Assembly (NCBI GenBank): GCA_029101305.1
Contig: JAQXQS010000150.1
Location: 1-64,000, forward strand
Length of the DNA: 64,000 nucleotides
Reading direction: 5' to 3'
DNA from: Clostridia bacterium
GTDB taxonomy: Bacteria; Bacillota; Clostridia; Lachnospirales; Lachnospiraceae
The position numbers and the translations under genes are program-made. The notes below the pieces were generated by a model. That model ran no database searches. It had not been told where the DNA came from and saw only the letters and a program-made list of their open reading frames with translations. Position 1 is the stretch's first letter. The number at the start of each line of letters is the position of its first letter. Shown piece by piece: positions 1 to 9,694 of this stretch.

Positions 1-3000
1 GAGTACACAGAGGCAGGAACCTATTATTACACCGTCAGCGAGCAGGGAAAAGGAACAACGGTAGACGGAATCACCTATGATGCAACGGAATACAAGATCA
101 CGGTAACCGTAGCAGATGACGGAAAAGGAAAACTGGTAGCAAGTGCAGACCGTGAAGTGGATGAGCTGAATTTTACCAACACATATAAGGCAACCGGCTA
201 CACAACCCTCACCGCAACCAAGACCCTGACTGGTCGTTCCTTCCAGTCTGGTGATAACTGGACATTTACAGTAACAGCATCTCCGGCAACTGCCCCGATG
301 CCAGAACATCCAGTCATTACCACAAGTGCAACCAGTGGAAACAGCGAAACACTTGATTTTGGAAAGATTAACTACACACTCGACAAAGTTGGCACTTATG
401 TTTACACAATCACCGAGAGTGGAAACGTGACCAACGTGGAGAATGACCCAATTGCAGCAAGAACTGTAACGGTTACAGTCACTGACAACGGAGACGGAAC
501 CCTTAATGTTCAAAAGACAGAAGATAAGAATGGCTTAACCTTTACAAACAAGTACGCAGAAGGTGAGACCACACTTGGAGTAACCAAGGTATTAAGTGGC
601 CGGGAATTCAAGGCAGGGGATGCATGGACATTCACCCTGGAGGGAGGAACCGCCAATACCCCAATGCCAGCCCAGACAAGTGTAACAACGACCGCAACCA
701 GCGGCTATAGCCAGGCGCTGGAATTTGGTAAGATCAAGTACAGTCTTGCGGATGTTGGAAAGACTTATACCTATACAATTACAGAAAGTGGAAGCGGAGA
801 AGGCGTAACCAACGACTCAAACGCAACCCGAACAATAACAGTAAATGTAGCAGAGGGTAGCGATGGTAAGTTGGCTATTACCAAAACTGAGTCTGAAGGT
901 GGAACCGTATTTACAAATACTTACAGTGCTGCTGGAAGTCTCACATTGGAAGCAAATAAGACTCTGAAGAATAAAACTCTTGAAGCAGACACATTCAGCT
1001 TTGAACTGAAGGACGAGAGTGAAAATGTCCTTCAGAAAGTTCCGAATGAAGCTGGTGGAGCTGTGAAATTTGCGGCAATCAACTATACGCTTGCGGATGT
1101 CGGTACTCATACTTACACAGTATCAGAAGTTAAGGGAAAAGATGGAACTGTTACTTATGACGAAAATGTTTATACAGTAGAAGCAACTGTAACAGATGCC
1201 GGAAATGGAACCCTGAATGTAAGTCGGGTTATTAAGAAAAATGGTGAGAAGGTAGATTCCATTGATTTCACAAATACTTATATAGGAGAAATCGAGATTG
1301 CTGGAACCAAGACCTGGAATGATAATAGTGACCAGGATGGAATCCGTCCAACAAGCATTACTGTAAACCTTCTTGCAAATGGTGAGAAAGTTAGAGACCA
1401 GAAGGTAACTCCTGATGGAAATGGAAAGTGGAATTATAAATTTGAGAAACTTCCAGAGTACAATGAGAATGGAAAAATCACCTACACAGTAACCGAGACT
1501 CAAGTAGAGGGCTACACCACAACCTACGATGACTACAACATCGTCAACAGCTACACTCCAGGTGAGACCAGCGCAACTATCACCAAACTCTGGTCTGATG
1601 CTGATAACCAGGATGGAATCCGTCCGGCCAGCATCACAGTTACTCTTCTTGCAAATGGAAAAGAAACAGACACCACAGTTACTTTGAAACCAGACAACAA
1701 CTGGACCGAGACTGTAACTGGATTACCAGAGAAAGAAAATGGCGAGTTTATCACTTACACCTGGAAGGAGCCAGAGGTAGATGGCTATAAACTGACCAAG
1801 ACTGACAAGAATGGAACCGTAACTACTTTAACCAACACTCACATCTCAGAGACAACCGAAATCAACGGAACCAAGACCTGGGATGACGCAGATAACCAGG
1901 ACGGAATCCGTCCGGAGAGCATAACCATCAACCTTCTTGCAAACGGAACCCAGATCCAGAGCAAGACCGTAAGCCCGGATGGTAGGGGAATCTGGAGCTA
2001 CAGCTTCACTGATCTGCCGAAATATGAAAATGGTGACGAAATCGTTTACACTGTAACCGAGGATGCAGTTGCTGATTATACAACCGAGATCAGCGGCTAC
2101 GACATTACCAACAGCTATGCACCTGGCAAGACCAGTGTAACCGTTACCAAGGCATGGGTTGACAACAATAACCGCGATGGTCACAGACCAGACGAAATCA
2201 AAGTCCAGCTGAAAGCGGATGGAGAGAACAGCGGTGAAGAAATCACTCTGAATGCAGAAAATAACTGGACTTACACATGGTATGACCTTGACCAGAAGAA
2301 AGCTGGAAAAGACATTGTCTATACTGTAGAGGAAACTGGTAAAGCAGCTGGTTATATTTCCGCAGTAACAGGCGATGCAACAGAAGGATTTATCGTTACA
2401 AATACCATTACTTCCGTAAAGATCAGTAAAGTGGATATCACTGACCAGAAAGAATTAGCCGGCGCCCATATCCAGGTGATCGACAAGGATGGAAATGTAG
2501 TCGAAGAGTGGGATTCCACATGGGAAGCTCACGAAGTAACAGGTCTGAAGCCTGGAGAAACCTATACATTACGTGAGACAATAGCTCCAGACGGATACAC
2601 CGTAACTGGTGACACAACCTTCACCCTGAAAGAGGATGGAACCGTTGACAAGGATAACACCAGCACAACCATGACAGACGATGGAACTCTTCTTGTAGAA
2701 GACAGCAGAACATCTGTCAAGGTAAGCAAGGTAGACATCTCTGATGGAGAAGAGCTGGAAGGTGCTCATATCCAGATCATTGACCAGGATGGAAACATTG
2801 TAGATGAGTGGGATTCCACCAAGGAAGCTCATGTTACCGAGAAACTGAAAACCGGTAAGACCTACACTCTTCGCGAGACAGTAGCCCCAGATGGATATTT
2901 ACTGACAAATGACACTACATTTGTTCTGAAAGAAGATGGAACCGTAGATACAGAAAAAACAACTACAGTTTCTGAAAACGGTGTTTTACTTGTACAGGAT

Positions 3001-3960
3001 AGCCTGGCAAATTCCGCATCCATTGCGGTAACAAAGAGACTTACCTACATTGGAGATAATCTGGTTGCAAGAGATCAGACCTTCTATGTAGCCCTGTATT
3101 CCGATGAAGAATGCACAAAGAGAGTTTCCGATGTGAAAGCACTTGAATTCAAGAATGCGGATTCTTCCACTGTAGTATTCTCTGATAATATTAAGGCCGG
3201 TAAGACCTACTACATTGGAGAGTGTACAGAAGATGGTACCGCTCAGGTTATCGGTTCACTTGCAGATGGAACCACTTATGAAGCAGTATTTGGTGATGGT
3301 AATTCTACAACCGTAACCGACGAGAATGGAATCACAACGGTTTCCTTCGAGAACGTATTTAGCAGCTTCCCACCAGATGGATTCTATAAGGAAGGTAAGC
3401 TGACCATTACTAAACGGGTTCTGGGTGCAGATGGTGACACAAAGAACAGTGATGAAGTATTCTATGCTGGTATCTTTGATGATCCAGAGCATACACAGCT
3501 TTCCTCCCAGGTTGAGCAGAACATTATTCAGCTTAGTATGGATGGAGGTTATGAAGTAAGTGAGACCATCAGTGTAGGTCTCGCCCAGACTGGCGCTACA
3601 GTAACCCTGTATGTAACCGAAACAGATTCAAATGGAAAACCAGTTGCAGGTTCTGAAGACTTTGGCTATAAGGTAACCGTAAGCGCAGATTCTGTTACAA
3701 TTGATGAGAACAATCTGAATGCAGAAGTGGTGATCACCAACCAGGAAGAGACAACTGTGACACCGACCGTTACACCTACTCCGTCTACGGACGAAGAAGA
3801 GGGCGGTGGATACTCAGAAGATCATTCCGGCGGTTACGGCTCCAAGTCTCCGAAGACTGGAGATGATACTCCGATCGGAACCTATCTGATGCTCCTTCTG
3901 GCAGCTGGTGCCCTGATCGCAGCAGAAACAGAAAGACGCCGCAGAAGAAACAGGAAGTAA
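1..3960 (+). CDS. Sortase-anchored multi-domain surface adhesin/pilin-like protein (5' end outside window)
   Basis: The frame is open from base 1, so the N-terminus and signal peptide lie upstream; about 1319 residues are visible. Seen in order: three to four Spy0128/FctA-like pilin repeats ending in FTNTY or FTNKY; four Cna-B-type repeats opening with a W-x-D-x-x-N-x-DG-x-RP pattern (about bases 1290-2400); two nearly identical SpaA/prealbumin-like repeats starting KVDI and containing TYTLRET and APDGY (about 2410-3000); two further beta-rich modules starting IAVTKRL and LTITKRV. A Thr/Pro and Gly-rich linker follows. The C-terminus has an SPKTG sorting signal (bases 3847-3861), a hydrophobic segment and a basic RRRRRNRK tail, the usual plan for sortase anchoring. 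These domain families often carry intramolecular isopeptide bonds. Inferred role: adhesion to host or bacterial surfaces. No sortase gene is in the window. Confidence 0.9.
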   Translation, partial: EYTEAGTYYYTVSEQGKGTTVDGITYDATEYKITVTVADDGKGKLVASADREVDELNFTNTYKATGYTTLTATKTLTGRSFQSGDNWTFTVTASPATAPMPEHPVITTSATSGNSETLDFGKINYTLDKVGTYVYTITESGNVTNVENDPIAARTVTVTVTDNGDGTLNVQKTEDKNGLTFTNKYAEGETTLGVTKVLSGREFKAGDAWTFTLEGGTANTPMPAQTSVTTTATSGYSQALEFGKIKYSLADVGKTYTYTITESGSGEGVTNDSNATRTITVNVAEGSDGKLAITKTESEGGTVFTNTYSAAGSLTLEANKTLKNKTLEADTFSFELKDESENVLQKVPNEAGGAVKFAAINYTLADVGTHTYTVSEVKGKDGTVTYDENVYTVEATVTDAGNGTLNVSRVIKKNGEKVDSIDFTNTYIGEIEIAGTKTWNDNSDQDGIRPTSITVNLLANGEKVRDQKVTPDGNGKWNYKFEKLPEYNENGKITYTVTETQVEGYTTTYDDYNIVNSYTPGETSATITKLWSDADNQDGIRPASITVTLLANGKETDTTVTLKPDNNWTETVTGLPEKENGEFITYTWKEPEVDGYKLTKTDKNGTVTTLTNTHISETTEINGTKTWDDADNQDGIRPESITINLLANGTQIQSKTVSPDGRGIWSYSFTDLPKYENGDEIVYTVTEDAVADYTTEISGYDITNSYAPGKTSVTVTKAWVDNNNRDGHRPDEIKVQLKADGENSGEEITLNAENNWTYTWYDLDQKKAGKDIVYTVEETGKAAGYISAVTGDATEGFIVTNTITSVKISKVDITDQKELAGAHIQVIDKDGNVVEEWDSTWEAHEVTGLKPGETYTLRETIAPDGYTVTGDTTFTLKEDGTVDKDNTSTTMTDDGTLLVEDSRTSVKVSKVDISDGEELEGAHIQIIDQDGNIVDEWDSTKEAHVTEKLKTGKTYTLRETVAPDGYLLTNDTTFVLKEDGTVDTEKTTTVSENGVLLVQDSLANSASIAVTKRLTYIGDNLVARDQTFYVALYSDEECTKRVSDVKALEFKNADSSTVVFSDNIKAGKTYYIGECTEDGTAQVIGSLADGTTYEAVFGDGNSTTVTDENGITTVSFENVFSSFPPDGFYKEGKLTITKRVLGADGDTKNSDEVFYAGIFDDPEHTQLSSQVEQNIIQLSMDGGYEVSETISVGLAQTGATVTLYVTETDSNGKPVAGSEDFGYKVTVSADSVTIDENNLNAEVVITNQEETTVTPTVTPTPSTDEEEGGGYSEDHSGGYGSKSPKTGDDTPIGTYLMLLLAAGALIAAETERRRRRNRK

Positions 3961-4001
3961 CTAGGAAGCACTCAAACAGGCAATAGAAAGATAGTAAAGA
4001 C

Positions 4002-4040
4002 GAAAGCCCCGGAATATAGCGTTCTGTGGGCTTTCTCTTT
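4002..4040 (+). terminator. Hairpin terminator after adhesin gene
   Basis: The arms GAAAGCCCC and GGGCTTTC are separated by an 18-base loop and followed by a short T-rich stretch (TCTTTG). It lies about 40 bases after the adhesin stop. The T run is weak, so it may be leaky. The rest of 3961-4264 holds only the promoter and ribosome binding site of the next gene. Confidence 0.6.
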
Positions 4041-4170
4041 GTTCCTGGGAAAAACTTTTTTGAGAACCATAACCATTTAAAGAGAGGTGTGCAATTTAGC
4101 TTCTGGCTTGTCTTGCAGTCTTGGGTAAAAAAAGATTAGAAAAAAAGTAAAAAACACCCCGAAGAAAGAG

Positions 4171-4197
4171 TTGACGAAACACTCCTATTGATATAAT
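4171..4197 (+). promoter_or_regulatory. Sigma-A-like promoter for the secreted protein gene
   Basis: TTGACG (4171-4176) and TATAAT (4192-4197) are separated by 15 bases, shorter than the ideal 17. The start codon follows 67 bases later, with AGGAGG at 4251-4256. Confidence 0.55.
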
Positions 4198-4264
4198 GAA
4201 GTTACATTAAGAAGATTACATTTGGAAATGACGTAACAGACTTGAAGATCAGGAGGTTTCCATT

Positions 4265-5035
4265 ATGAGAAAGAATACATTAAAAAAAGCGATGGCAGTT
4301 ATAATTTCAGCAGCAATGATGACTACTGGATACGCAATGGTTTCAGCAGAAGATTTCACTGATGCGGAGACACTGGCAGAGATGGACGCCTTCACAGGAG
4401 CAGCTGAGGCAGAGATTACAGAAGCTCAGCCAGAAGCAGCACAGACCCCGGAAGCACAGCCAGAGGCAGTTCAGGAGACAGCTCAGCCGGAAGCATCCCA
4501 GACCGAGGAATTTCAGGGAACCGAAGCCTACACAGAAGACCAGGCCTTCCTTGATGGTTTTTCAGATGGCTCCGCAGATGACGAGATGAATGCTTTCACA
4601 GACGGAACAGAGAGCGAAGAAGAGACAGTTGCACCTGCAGCTGCTGCAGATTTCCGTTTCGAGAATGATGAAGTAATTATCACAGCGAAGGTTTTCGACG
4701 AGACAGCTATTCCGGAGAATACCGTAATGAACGCCGTTAAGCTTGAAGCTGGCAGCGAGAAATATGAAGAAGCGAAGCAGGCTTCCATCAGAGATCTTGG
4801 TACCAAAGAAGATGATGAGTACACATTCTATGATGTAACCTTTACCGTAGATGGTGTTGAGATTGAAATTCCAGACGAAGCAGTAGTAATCAGCATGGAG
4901 TTCAAGACAGCAGCAGAAGAGAACACCTCACAGAGTGCTCTTCACATCCAGGAGACAGAAGAAGGCGTAGTAGCCCAGGATGTAACCGCACAGAGCACAG
5001 ATGGAAGTTTGAAATCTGTAGGCTTCAACTTCTAA
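4265..5035 (+). CDS. Small secreted protein with Glu/Ala/Pro/Gln-rich stalk
   Basis: A clear signal peptide (MRKNTLKKAMAVIISAAMM, cleavage near VSA-ED) is followed by a low-complexity acidic segment (about residues 50-90) built from AQPEA/TPEA/QPEAS repeats. An acidic linker and a C-terminal folded domain (about 125-256) come next. The C-terminal pattern (VIITAKVFDETAIPENTVM, then YTFYDVTFTVDGVEIEIP) resembles a module seen in the N-terminal part of large clostridial sortase-anchored proteins; this is from memory. There is no sorting signal or transmembrane anchor, so it is probably released or wall-associated. It has its own promoter and terminator downstream of the adhesin, suggesting an accessory surface role. 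Function unknown. Confidence 0.8.
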   Translation: MRKNTLKKAMAVIISAAMMTTGYAMVSAEDFTDAETLAEMDAFTGAAEAEITEAQPEAAQTPEAQPEAVQETAQPEASQTEEFQGTEAYTEDQAFLDGFSDGSADDEMNAFTDGTESEEETVAPAAAADFRFENDEVIITAKVFDETAIPENTVMNAVKLEAGSEKYEEAKQASIRDLGTKEDDEYTFYDVTFTVDGVEIEIPDEAVVISMEFKTAAEENTSQSALHIQETEEGVVAQDVTAQSTDGSLKSVGFNF

Positions 5036-5110
5036 AGTGTATTGACTCCAGAAATATTTTTTACAGGTTTCAGAGTTATGATTTGTAATAGTGATATATG
5101 AAACAGAAAG

Positions 5111-5138
5111 GATTCCCAAAGATCAGGGAATCTTTTTT
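5111..5138 (+). terminator. Rho-independent terminator
   Basis: GATTCCC and GGGAATC arms with an 8-base loop are followed by seven T. It separates the secreted protein gene from the convergent diguanylate cyclase gene. Confidence 0.85.
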
Positions 5139-5141
5139 TAA

Positions 5142-7058
5142 TCAGTGGTTATGTGTCCGTCTGTCGGCTGTCTGGTAATAAGCTTTCTTGGCTTTGTACA
5201 TTCGGTGATCTGCTTCTTTGAGCATTTCTTCCAGATTTTCACAGGAATCCTTCCAGAGAAAACCGATAGAAATACTGATCCGTTGCTGTTGCATATTTTG
5301 CTGAAGCTTCGTCATCTTATCGTGGAATTCAGAAGCATCAATATCATGCACCATGATAACGAATTCGTCACCGCCGATACGGTAAGTGTTTTCCGGGAAA
5401 ATACTGGAAAGGACATGGGCTGCGCTTCGGATAAAGGTATCTCCTGCCTCATGCCCCTGGTTGTCGTTGATCTGTTTCAGACCATTCAGGTCAATATAAG
5501 CAGCGCCCACTTTTTCAAGCGTTTTTCCCTTATAAGAATCCAGTACCTCAATATATTTATTACGGTTATAAAGGAATGTGAGCATGTCGCGGTAGCTCAT
5601 ATATTGAAGCTGTTCCTGCTGTTTCTTGGTAGCCAGGCTGTTGGTAAGGAAGAACTGGATGGAGGAAAGCAGGGTAGCATCATCATAGAACTGTCTTGGA
5701 TTATCTACACCCACGAAGCCGATGGGATCACCCTTTTTACCAAGAGGAACGGCAATCAGCCGGTTCACATCCTGCTCTTTCAGCATGTCATAGGAATCGT
5801 AACCACGCTCCTGCTCCAGATCGGAAATATAATATGGTTCGAATCTGTAAAAGCTTTCCATCCATTTGGGTAAAACGGATATTGGAACCTGTTGGAGGTT
5901 GTCAATCTGTACACTGACGCCGCCTCTTACATACTCATAGGTGTTGGTTAGAATATCCTTTTCCGGATTCAGTTCGAAGACATAAGTACGGTCCGAATCG
6001 AAATACTGGTTGATGATCGTCAGCAGATTCTGGATGGAAATATTAATATCCTTGTCTGAAGAAAGCTCTGTGACGCATTGGATCAGTGTATTGGAAATCT
6101 TCAGCTGTTCGCTTGTTTCCTTCTGACTTCTGGACAGCTGGTTAGCGGTATACAGGTTCCAGGCAAAGTAAATAAATAGAAGAAAGAATTCAATGATACC
6201 AACAAAAATCATCAATTTTCTCAAATACAACAGATTGGAAAATACAATATTCTTTTGGGAAATGACCAGGACTTCCCAATCAAAAAGACCAATCGGGGTG
6301 TAATACATATAGGTGTCCTGTCCATTTGTTTCAGACTGAAAGGCAACGGTGCCAGTGTTCTGATTGCGGATCTCTTCTTTTAAATTAATATCCTGATAGC
6401 CACTGAGCGGTGCTCTGTCAGGTTCAGCGTAGGCATTTCCCAGTGTGCTGTGCCAGGTATCCATAACATAGTTTCCGTCATTGCTGTCGATAATGCAGAG
6501 TGCTGCATGGCCATTATAAATGGAAATCTGGAAAACATCAGGCAGGATAGTCAGGTCGATAACACCGGTGAGAATGGCCTGCGTTTCTCCGCCTTTTTCT
6601 ACAGGAAGAAAGTAATAAACAGATTCATTTCCTGTCTCGGAATCGTTCATTCTGGTGGAAATATGTTCGCCACGGGAGGCAATATCATCGAAGGTAATGT
6701 CGCCGCGGAGAGGTTCGAGAGTACCATTTTCCAGCAGGAGAGTGTTGTCAGGATAAATAACGTCAATCCTGGAAAACAGGGTATTTTCTTCGAATACATC
6801 CAGGTGCAGGGATGGGATTTTTTCGGGAGCTATTTTGTCCTCCTGGATCATGGCATTGGCAGCCAGGCCAAGTGTGGTGATATTATCCTGGAATTTCATT
6901 TGAAGCTCGGAGGTGACTGATTTCGCAGAATCTTTCAGAGTATTCCAGCAGCGGTTCTCTTCCCGTTTCATAACCTTATAGTACAGCACGAGAGAGGCTG
7001 CAGCAATGATTATGACAATGACAGCTGCAGAAATTATACATTTGAGATTTTGTTTCAT
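5142..7058 (-). CDS. Membrane diguanylate cyclase (Cache-like sensor, GAF-like, GGDEF)
   Basis: 638 residues. An N-terminal membrane helix (about 9-28) is followed by an extracytoplasmic Cache-like sensor domain (about 35-270). A second membrane helix (about 283-303), a GAF-like domain (about 325-480, with YDSYDMLKEQDVNRLIAVPL) and a C-terminal GGDEF domain follow. The active-site motif RIGGDEF is intact and the upstream DLNGLKQINDNQGHEAGD segment is canonical, so it should make cyclic di-GMP from two GTP. The RxxD product-inhibition site normally found five residues before GGDEF is absent (FPENTYRIGGDEF), so feedback inhibition through that site is not expected. The ligand is unknown. Transcribed alone, convergent with the upstream gene. 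Confidence 0.92.
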   Translation of the reverse strand: MKQNLKCIISAAVIVIIIAAASLVLYYKVMKREENRCWNTLKDSAKSVTSELQMKFQDNITTLGLAANAMIQEDKIAPEKIPSLHLDVFEENTLFSRIDVIYPDNTLLLENGTLEPLRGDITFDDIASRGEHISTRMNDSETGNESVYYFLPVEKGGETQAILTGVIDLTILPDVFQISIYNGHAALCIIDSNDGNYVMDTWHSTLGNAYAEPDRAPLSGYQDINLKEEIRNQNTGTVAFQSETNGQDTYMYYTPIGLFDWEVLVISQKNIVFSNLLYLRKLMIFVGIIEFFLLFIYFAWNLYTANQLSRSQKETSEQLKISNTLIQCVTELSSDKDINISIQNLLTIINQYFDSDRTYVFELNPEKDILTNTYEYVRGGVSVQIDNLQQVPISVLPKWMESFYRFEPYYISDLEQERGYDSYDMLKEQDVNRLIAVPLGKKGDPIGFVGVDNPRQFYDDATLLSSIQFFLTNSLATKKQQEQLQYMSYRDMLTFLYNRNKYIEVLDSYKGKTLEKVGAAYIDLNGLKQINDNQGHEAGDTFIRSAAHVLSSIFPENTYRIGGDEFVIMVHDIDASEFHDKMTKLQQNMQQQRISISIGFLWKDSCENLEEMLKEADHRMYKAKKAYYQTADRRTHNH

Positions 7059-7187
7059 GGTGGAGCAGACTCCTTATTTTATAGTGTATTCAATATAATT
7101 GTAGCACTCTTTTGTGAAGAAAAAAAGGTTTTGGAGAAAGATTGTATAATTATATTTTATAGGATATACTTGTAGTATTCTTTATTA

Positions 7188-7212
7188 GAACGTGTTTGGA
7201 AAAGGCTTTCTG
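7188..7212 (-). repeat. Dispersed AAACACGCTC repeat, copy 1
   Basis: Read on the minus strand it contains CAGAAAGCCTTTT then CCAAACACGTTC, matching the core of copies near 14.4, 18.2, 20.8, 32.4, 37.2, 47.2 and 63.7 kb. It is intergenic, between the diguanylate cyclase and the next gene. Confidence 0.55.
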
Positions 7213-7285
7213 TAAAGTGACTGCGATTTTAGGAAATGGAAGGACCGGGGCTTGGGACAGGCTCTGGAACTGAGGGGTGAGGAAA

Positions 7286-8665
7286 ATGGTTTCTATGATT
7301 CCGTTCGGGCTGCTTGCTGGCTGTGTGGGAGAAAAAGAAGTACGGATAACTGAGCTGGATGATACTGGCTTTTGCTTTCGATTGGGGAAAGCCCAGACTG
7401 AAAAAATGCAGTTTTCTGGATTAAAAGTCAGTTTTTATGATATAGAGTATGGAAAATATAACGAAGTGGAAATCCGGGAGTTTGAAATCCAGAAGCTGGA
7501 AGAAGAATATTCCGATTTTTTTGTGAAATATAAGGTCGCGGTGAAGCAGGAAAACTATGTGCAGGCGGTTCAGAGACTGCTCTGCCAGTATAACAGATAT
7601 ATTCATCTGAAGCTGGAGGATGACGACAGCCTGCTGACGAAATGTATGACTGGTTATGCGGGGAATTTGGACGAAGTGAAATACAAAAGTCTGGAAGAAC
7701 AGGTGGGTATCTGGCAGAGGGAGATTGACGCAGGCACAGAAAAAGAGCGCGAGAAAGCAAGTCTGGAAAAAATGGAAAACAAGCCTACGAGATGGGAGTT
7801 TTGCCTGGCATTGGACAGACCAGAACTGTATCGCAGCTATCTGGATAAACCATTAGCCGTATTTTTACAGGAAAGTGCGAAAAGAAGCATTGGCACATGC
7901 AGGGGTTTGATTCGGAAACGTATCCTGTCCGGAGAGATGCCGGATCGCCTTTATATTGGAAACCAATTCTGTCATCTTCTGTTTCCAGATAGAGAAATTT
8001 TGTTTCGGATGATGGAAAAAGCACTATATGAGCGGATAGGAATTACAATTGCTTTTACTTATGTGCGCGAATATATGCTGGATTCTGTGAAAAATCTGCT
8101 GTCTCAGATTAATGACTGGTGCGAGGAGAAAAATTGCACGGTTGAGGTGATTGTAAATGACTGGGGAATGGCCGGGGCATTTGGACTAAAAAATCTGCGC
8201 CCGTGTCTTGGCATTTTGTTGAATAAACGGAAAAAGGATCCCCGTATTTCGTATAAAAAAGGCGACCAGAAGCTGTTCGAAATGAACAATCTGAATGCTG
8301 ATTTTTACCGGAATCATCTTGCAAATGAATTTCGGATCCAGAGATTCGAATGGGAATCCTGTGGCTATGAACAGCAGTTTCCAGAGGGGAAAAACAGTCT
8401 GCATATTCCACTTTACCAGACCAATACTTCCCAGTATTGCCCCCTTCGGGCAATCTGTATAAACGGGGAAAGAGGACGGCAGAACCTTGCAAAGGAGTGT
8501 CCGCAGTATTGTGCAGAATATGCACTTTTGTATCCGGAAGACCTGCATATGGTGGGACGGTATAATTCATTATTTGGAATTGACATGGACATGCTGAAGA
8601 GGCATGAAAAGTTGGAAAAGTGTCTGGAAAATGGTGTGGACAGGGTAGTGGTTTCGCTGTTGTGA
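7286..8665 (+). CDS. U32-like (peptidase U32/UbiV-type) cysteine-rich protein
   Basis: 459 residues from the ATG at 7286. This start is preferred over an in-frame GTG at 7277 because GGTGAGG lies just before it. The C-terminal half carries VEVIVNDWG, then LGILLNKRKKDPR, typical of U32-family TIM-barrel-like proteins, followed by a cysteine group (YCPLRAIC and ECPQYC) that could ligate an iron-sulfur cluster. The N-terminal about 110 residues are beta-rich and faintly PilZ-like (ITELDDTGFCFRL), but lack a convincing cyclic-di-GMP motif. It lies 77 bases before an RNA methyltransferase gene, with a second U32-like gene beyond. Related U32 proteins act in RNA or quinone hydroxylation; the substrate here is unknown. 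Confidence 0.65.
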   Translation: MVSMIPFGLLAGCVGEKEVRITELDDTGFCFRLGKAQTEKMQFSGLKVSFYDIEYGKYNEVEIREFEIQKLEEEYSDFFVKYKVAVKQENYVQAVQRLLCQYNRYIHLKLEDDDSLLTKCMTGYAGNLDEVKYKSLEEQVGIWQREIDAGTEKEREKASLEKMENKPTRWEFCLALDRPELYRSYLDKPLAVFLQESAKRSIGTCRGLIRKRILSGEMPDRLYIGNQFCHLLFPDREILFRMMEKALYERIGITIAFTYVREYMLDSVKNLLSQINDWCEEKNCTVEVIVNDWGMAGAFGLKNLRPCLGILLNKRKKDPRISYKKGDQKLFEMNNLNADFYRNHLANEFRIQRFEWESCGYEQQFPEGKNSLHIPLYQTNTSQYCPLRAICINGERGRQNLAKECPQYCAEYALLYPEDLHMVGRYNSLFGIDMDMLKRHEKLEKCLENGVDRVVVSLL

Positions 8666-8742
8666 GTGTACGCTGTTAAAGCTTTTAATTATATAGAATG
8701 TTAAAAGGAAATGAGAATAACTGGTGAAAAGGTGAAAATAAA

Positions 8743-9579
8743 ATGAAAAAATGGATAGAAATAAAAGAGTTTAATGCGCCGGAGCTGGATGTATACGCCA
8801 GATTGGCCGAGGTGCAGCTGCTAAGATATAATGAACCCAAACCAGGGCTTTTTATTGCAGAAAGCCCGAAGGTGATCGCACGTGCTCTTTATGCGGGATA
8901 TGAACCTGTCTCTTTTCTTATAGAGCATAGAGATTTGGAGATGGAAAACGGAGAGGTACAGGAAATCCTGGAGCAGTTTCCTGATATTCCAGTGTATACA
9001 GCAGAGTATAGTGTGCTGGTGAAGCTGACTGGGTTTGCGCTGACACGCGGAATGCTGTGCGTGTTGAAACGCCGGATGTTGCCATCGGTAGAAGAAATCT
9101 GCAAGTCTGCAGGCAGGATCGCAATACTGGAAAATGTAGTAAATCCCACTAATATCGGGGCAATATTCCGTTCGGCAGCAGCTCTTCATATGGATGCAGT
9201 GCTGCTTACTGGAGGCTGTTGTGATCCCTTTTACCGTAGATCTGCCAGGGTAAGTATGGGGACTGTTTTTCAGATTCCCTGGACTTATTTTGACAAGAAA
9301 ACACAGTGGCCGGGAGATGGGATGAAACAGCTGGATAGACTTGGCTTTAAGACGGTTGCCATGGCGCTTCGGGATGATTCTGTGGGCATAGATGATCCTG
9401 CGCTTCATGCAGAAGAAAAGCTGGCTGTTATCCTTGGAACGGAAGGCGACGGGCTTGTTGGTGAAACCATTGCAGACTGTGATTATACTGTAAAAATACC
9501 AATGTCCCATGATGTGGATTCTCTGAATGTGGCAGCAGCAAGTGCGGTTGCTTTCTGGGAACTTGGAAAGCGGAAGTAA
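8743..9579 (+). CDS. SpoU/TrmH-family RNA 2'-O-methyltransferase
   Basis: 278 residues with the SPOUT knot motifs of the family: NVVNPTNIGAIFRSAAAL (motif 1, about residues 129-146), ILGTEGDGL (motif 2) and IPMSHDVDSLNVAAASAVA (motif 3, near the C-terminus). The N-terminal about 110 residues form an RNA-binding substrate domain. It uses S-adenosylmethionine to methylate ribose in rRNA or tRNA; the target nucleotide cannot be read from sequence. AAAGGTGA precedes the start at good spacing. It sits between two U32-like genes on the same strand, which suggests a shared RNA-modification theme. Confidence 0.85.
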   Translation: MKKWIEIKEFNAPELDVYARLAEVQLLRYNEPKPGLFIAESPKVIARALYAGYEPVSFLIEHRDLEMENGEVQEILEQFPDIPVYTAEYSVLVKLTGFALTRGMLCVLKRRMLPSVEEICKSAGRIAILENVVNPTNIGAIFRSAAALHMDAVLLTGGCCDPFYRRSARVSMGTVFQIPWTYFDKKTQWPGDGMKQLDRLGFKTVAMALRDDSVGIDDPALHAEEKLAVILGTEGDGLVGETIADCDYTVKIPMSHDVDSLNVAAASAVAFWELGKRK

Positions 9580-9694
9580 GTATGCCAAAAAAATAATTTG
9601 TGTAATATGTGGTATCCATTTTGCGAGAGAATTATACAGATGATTTTGGACATGTGCTTTGGAAAAAGTAAAGTTGAAGTGAGGGGAGAAACAC

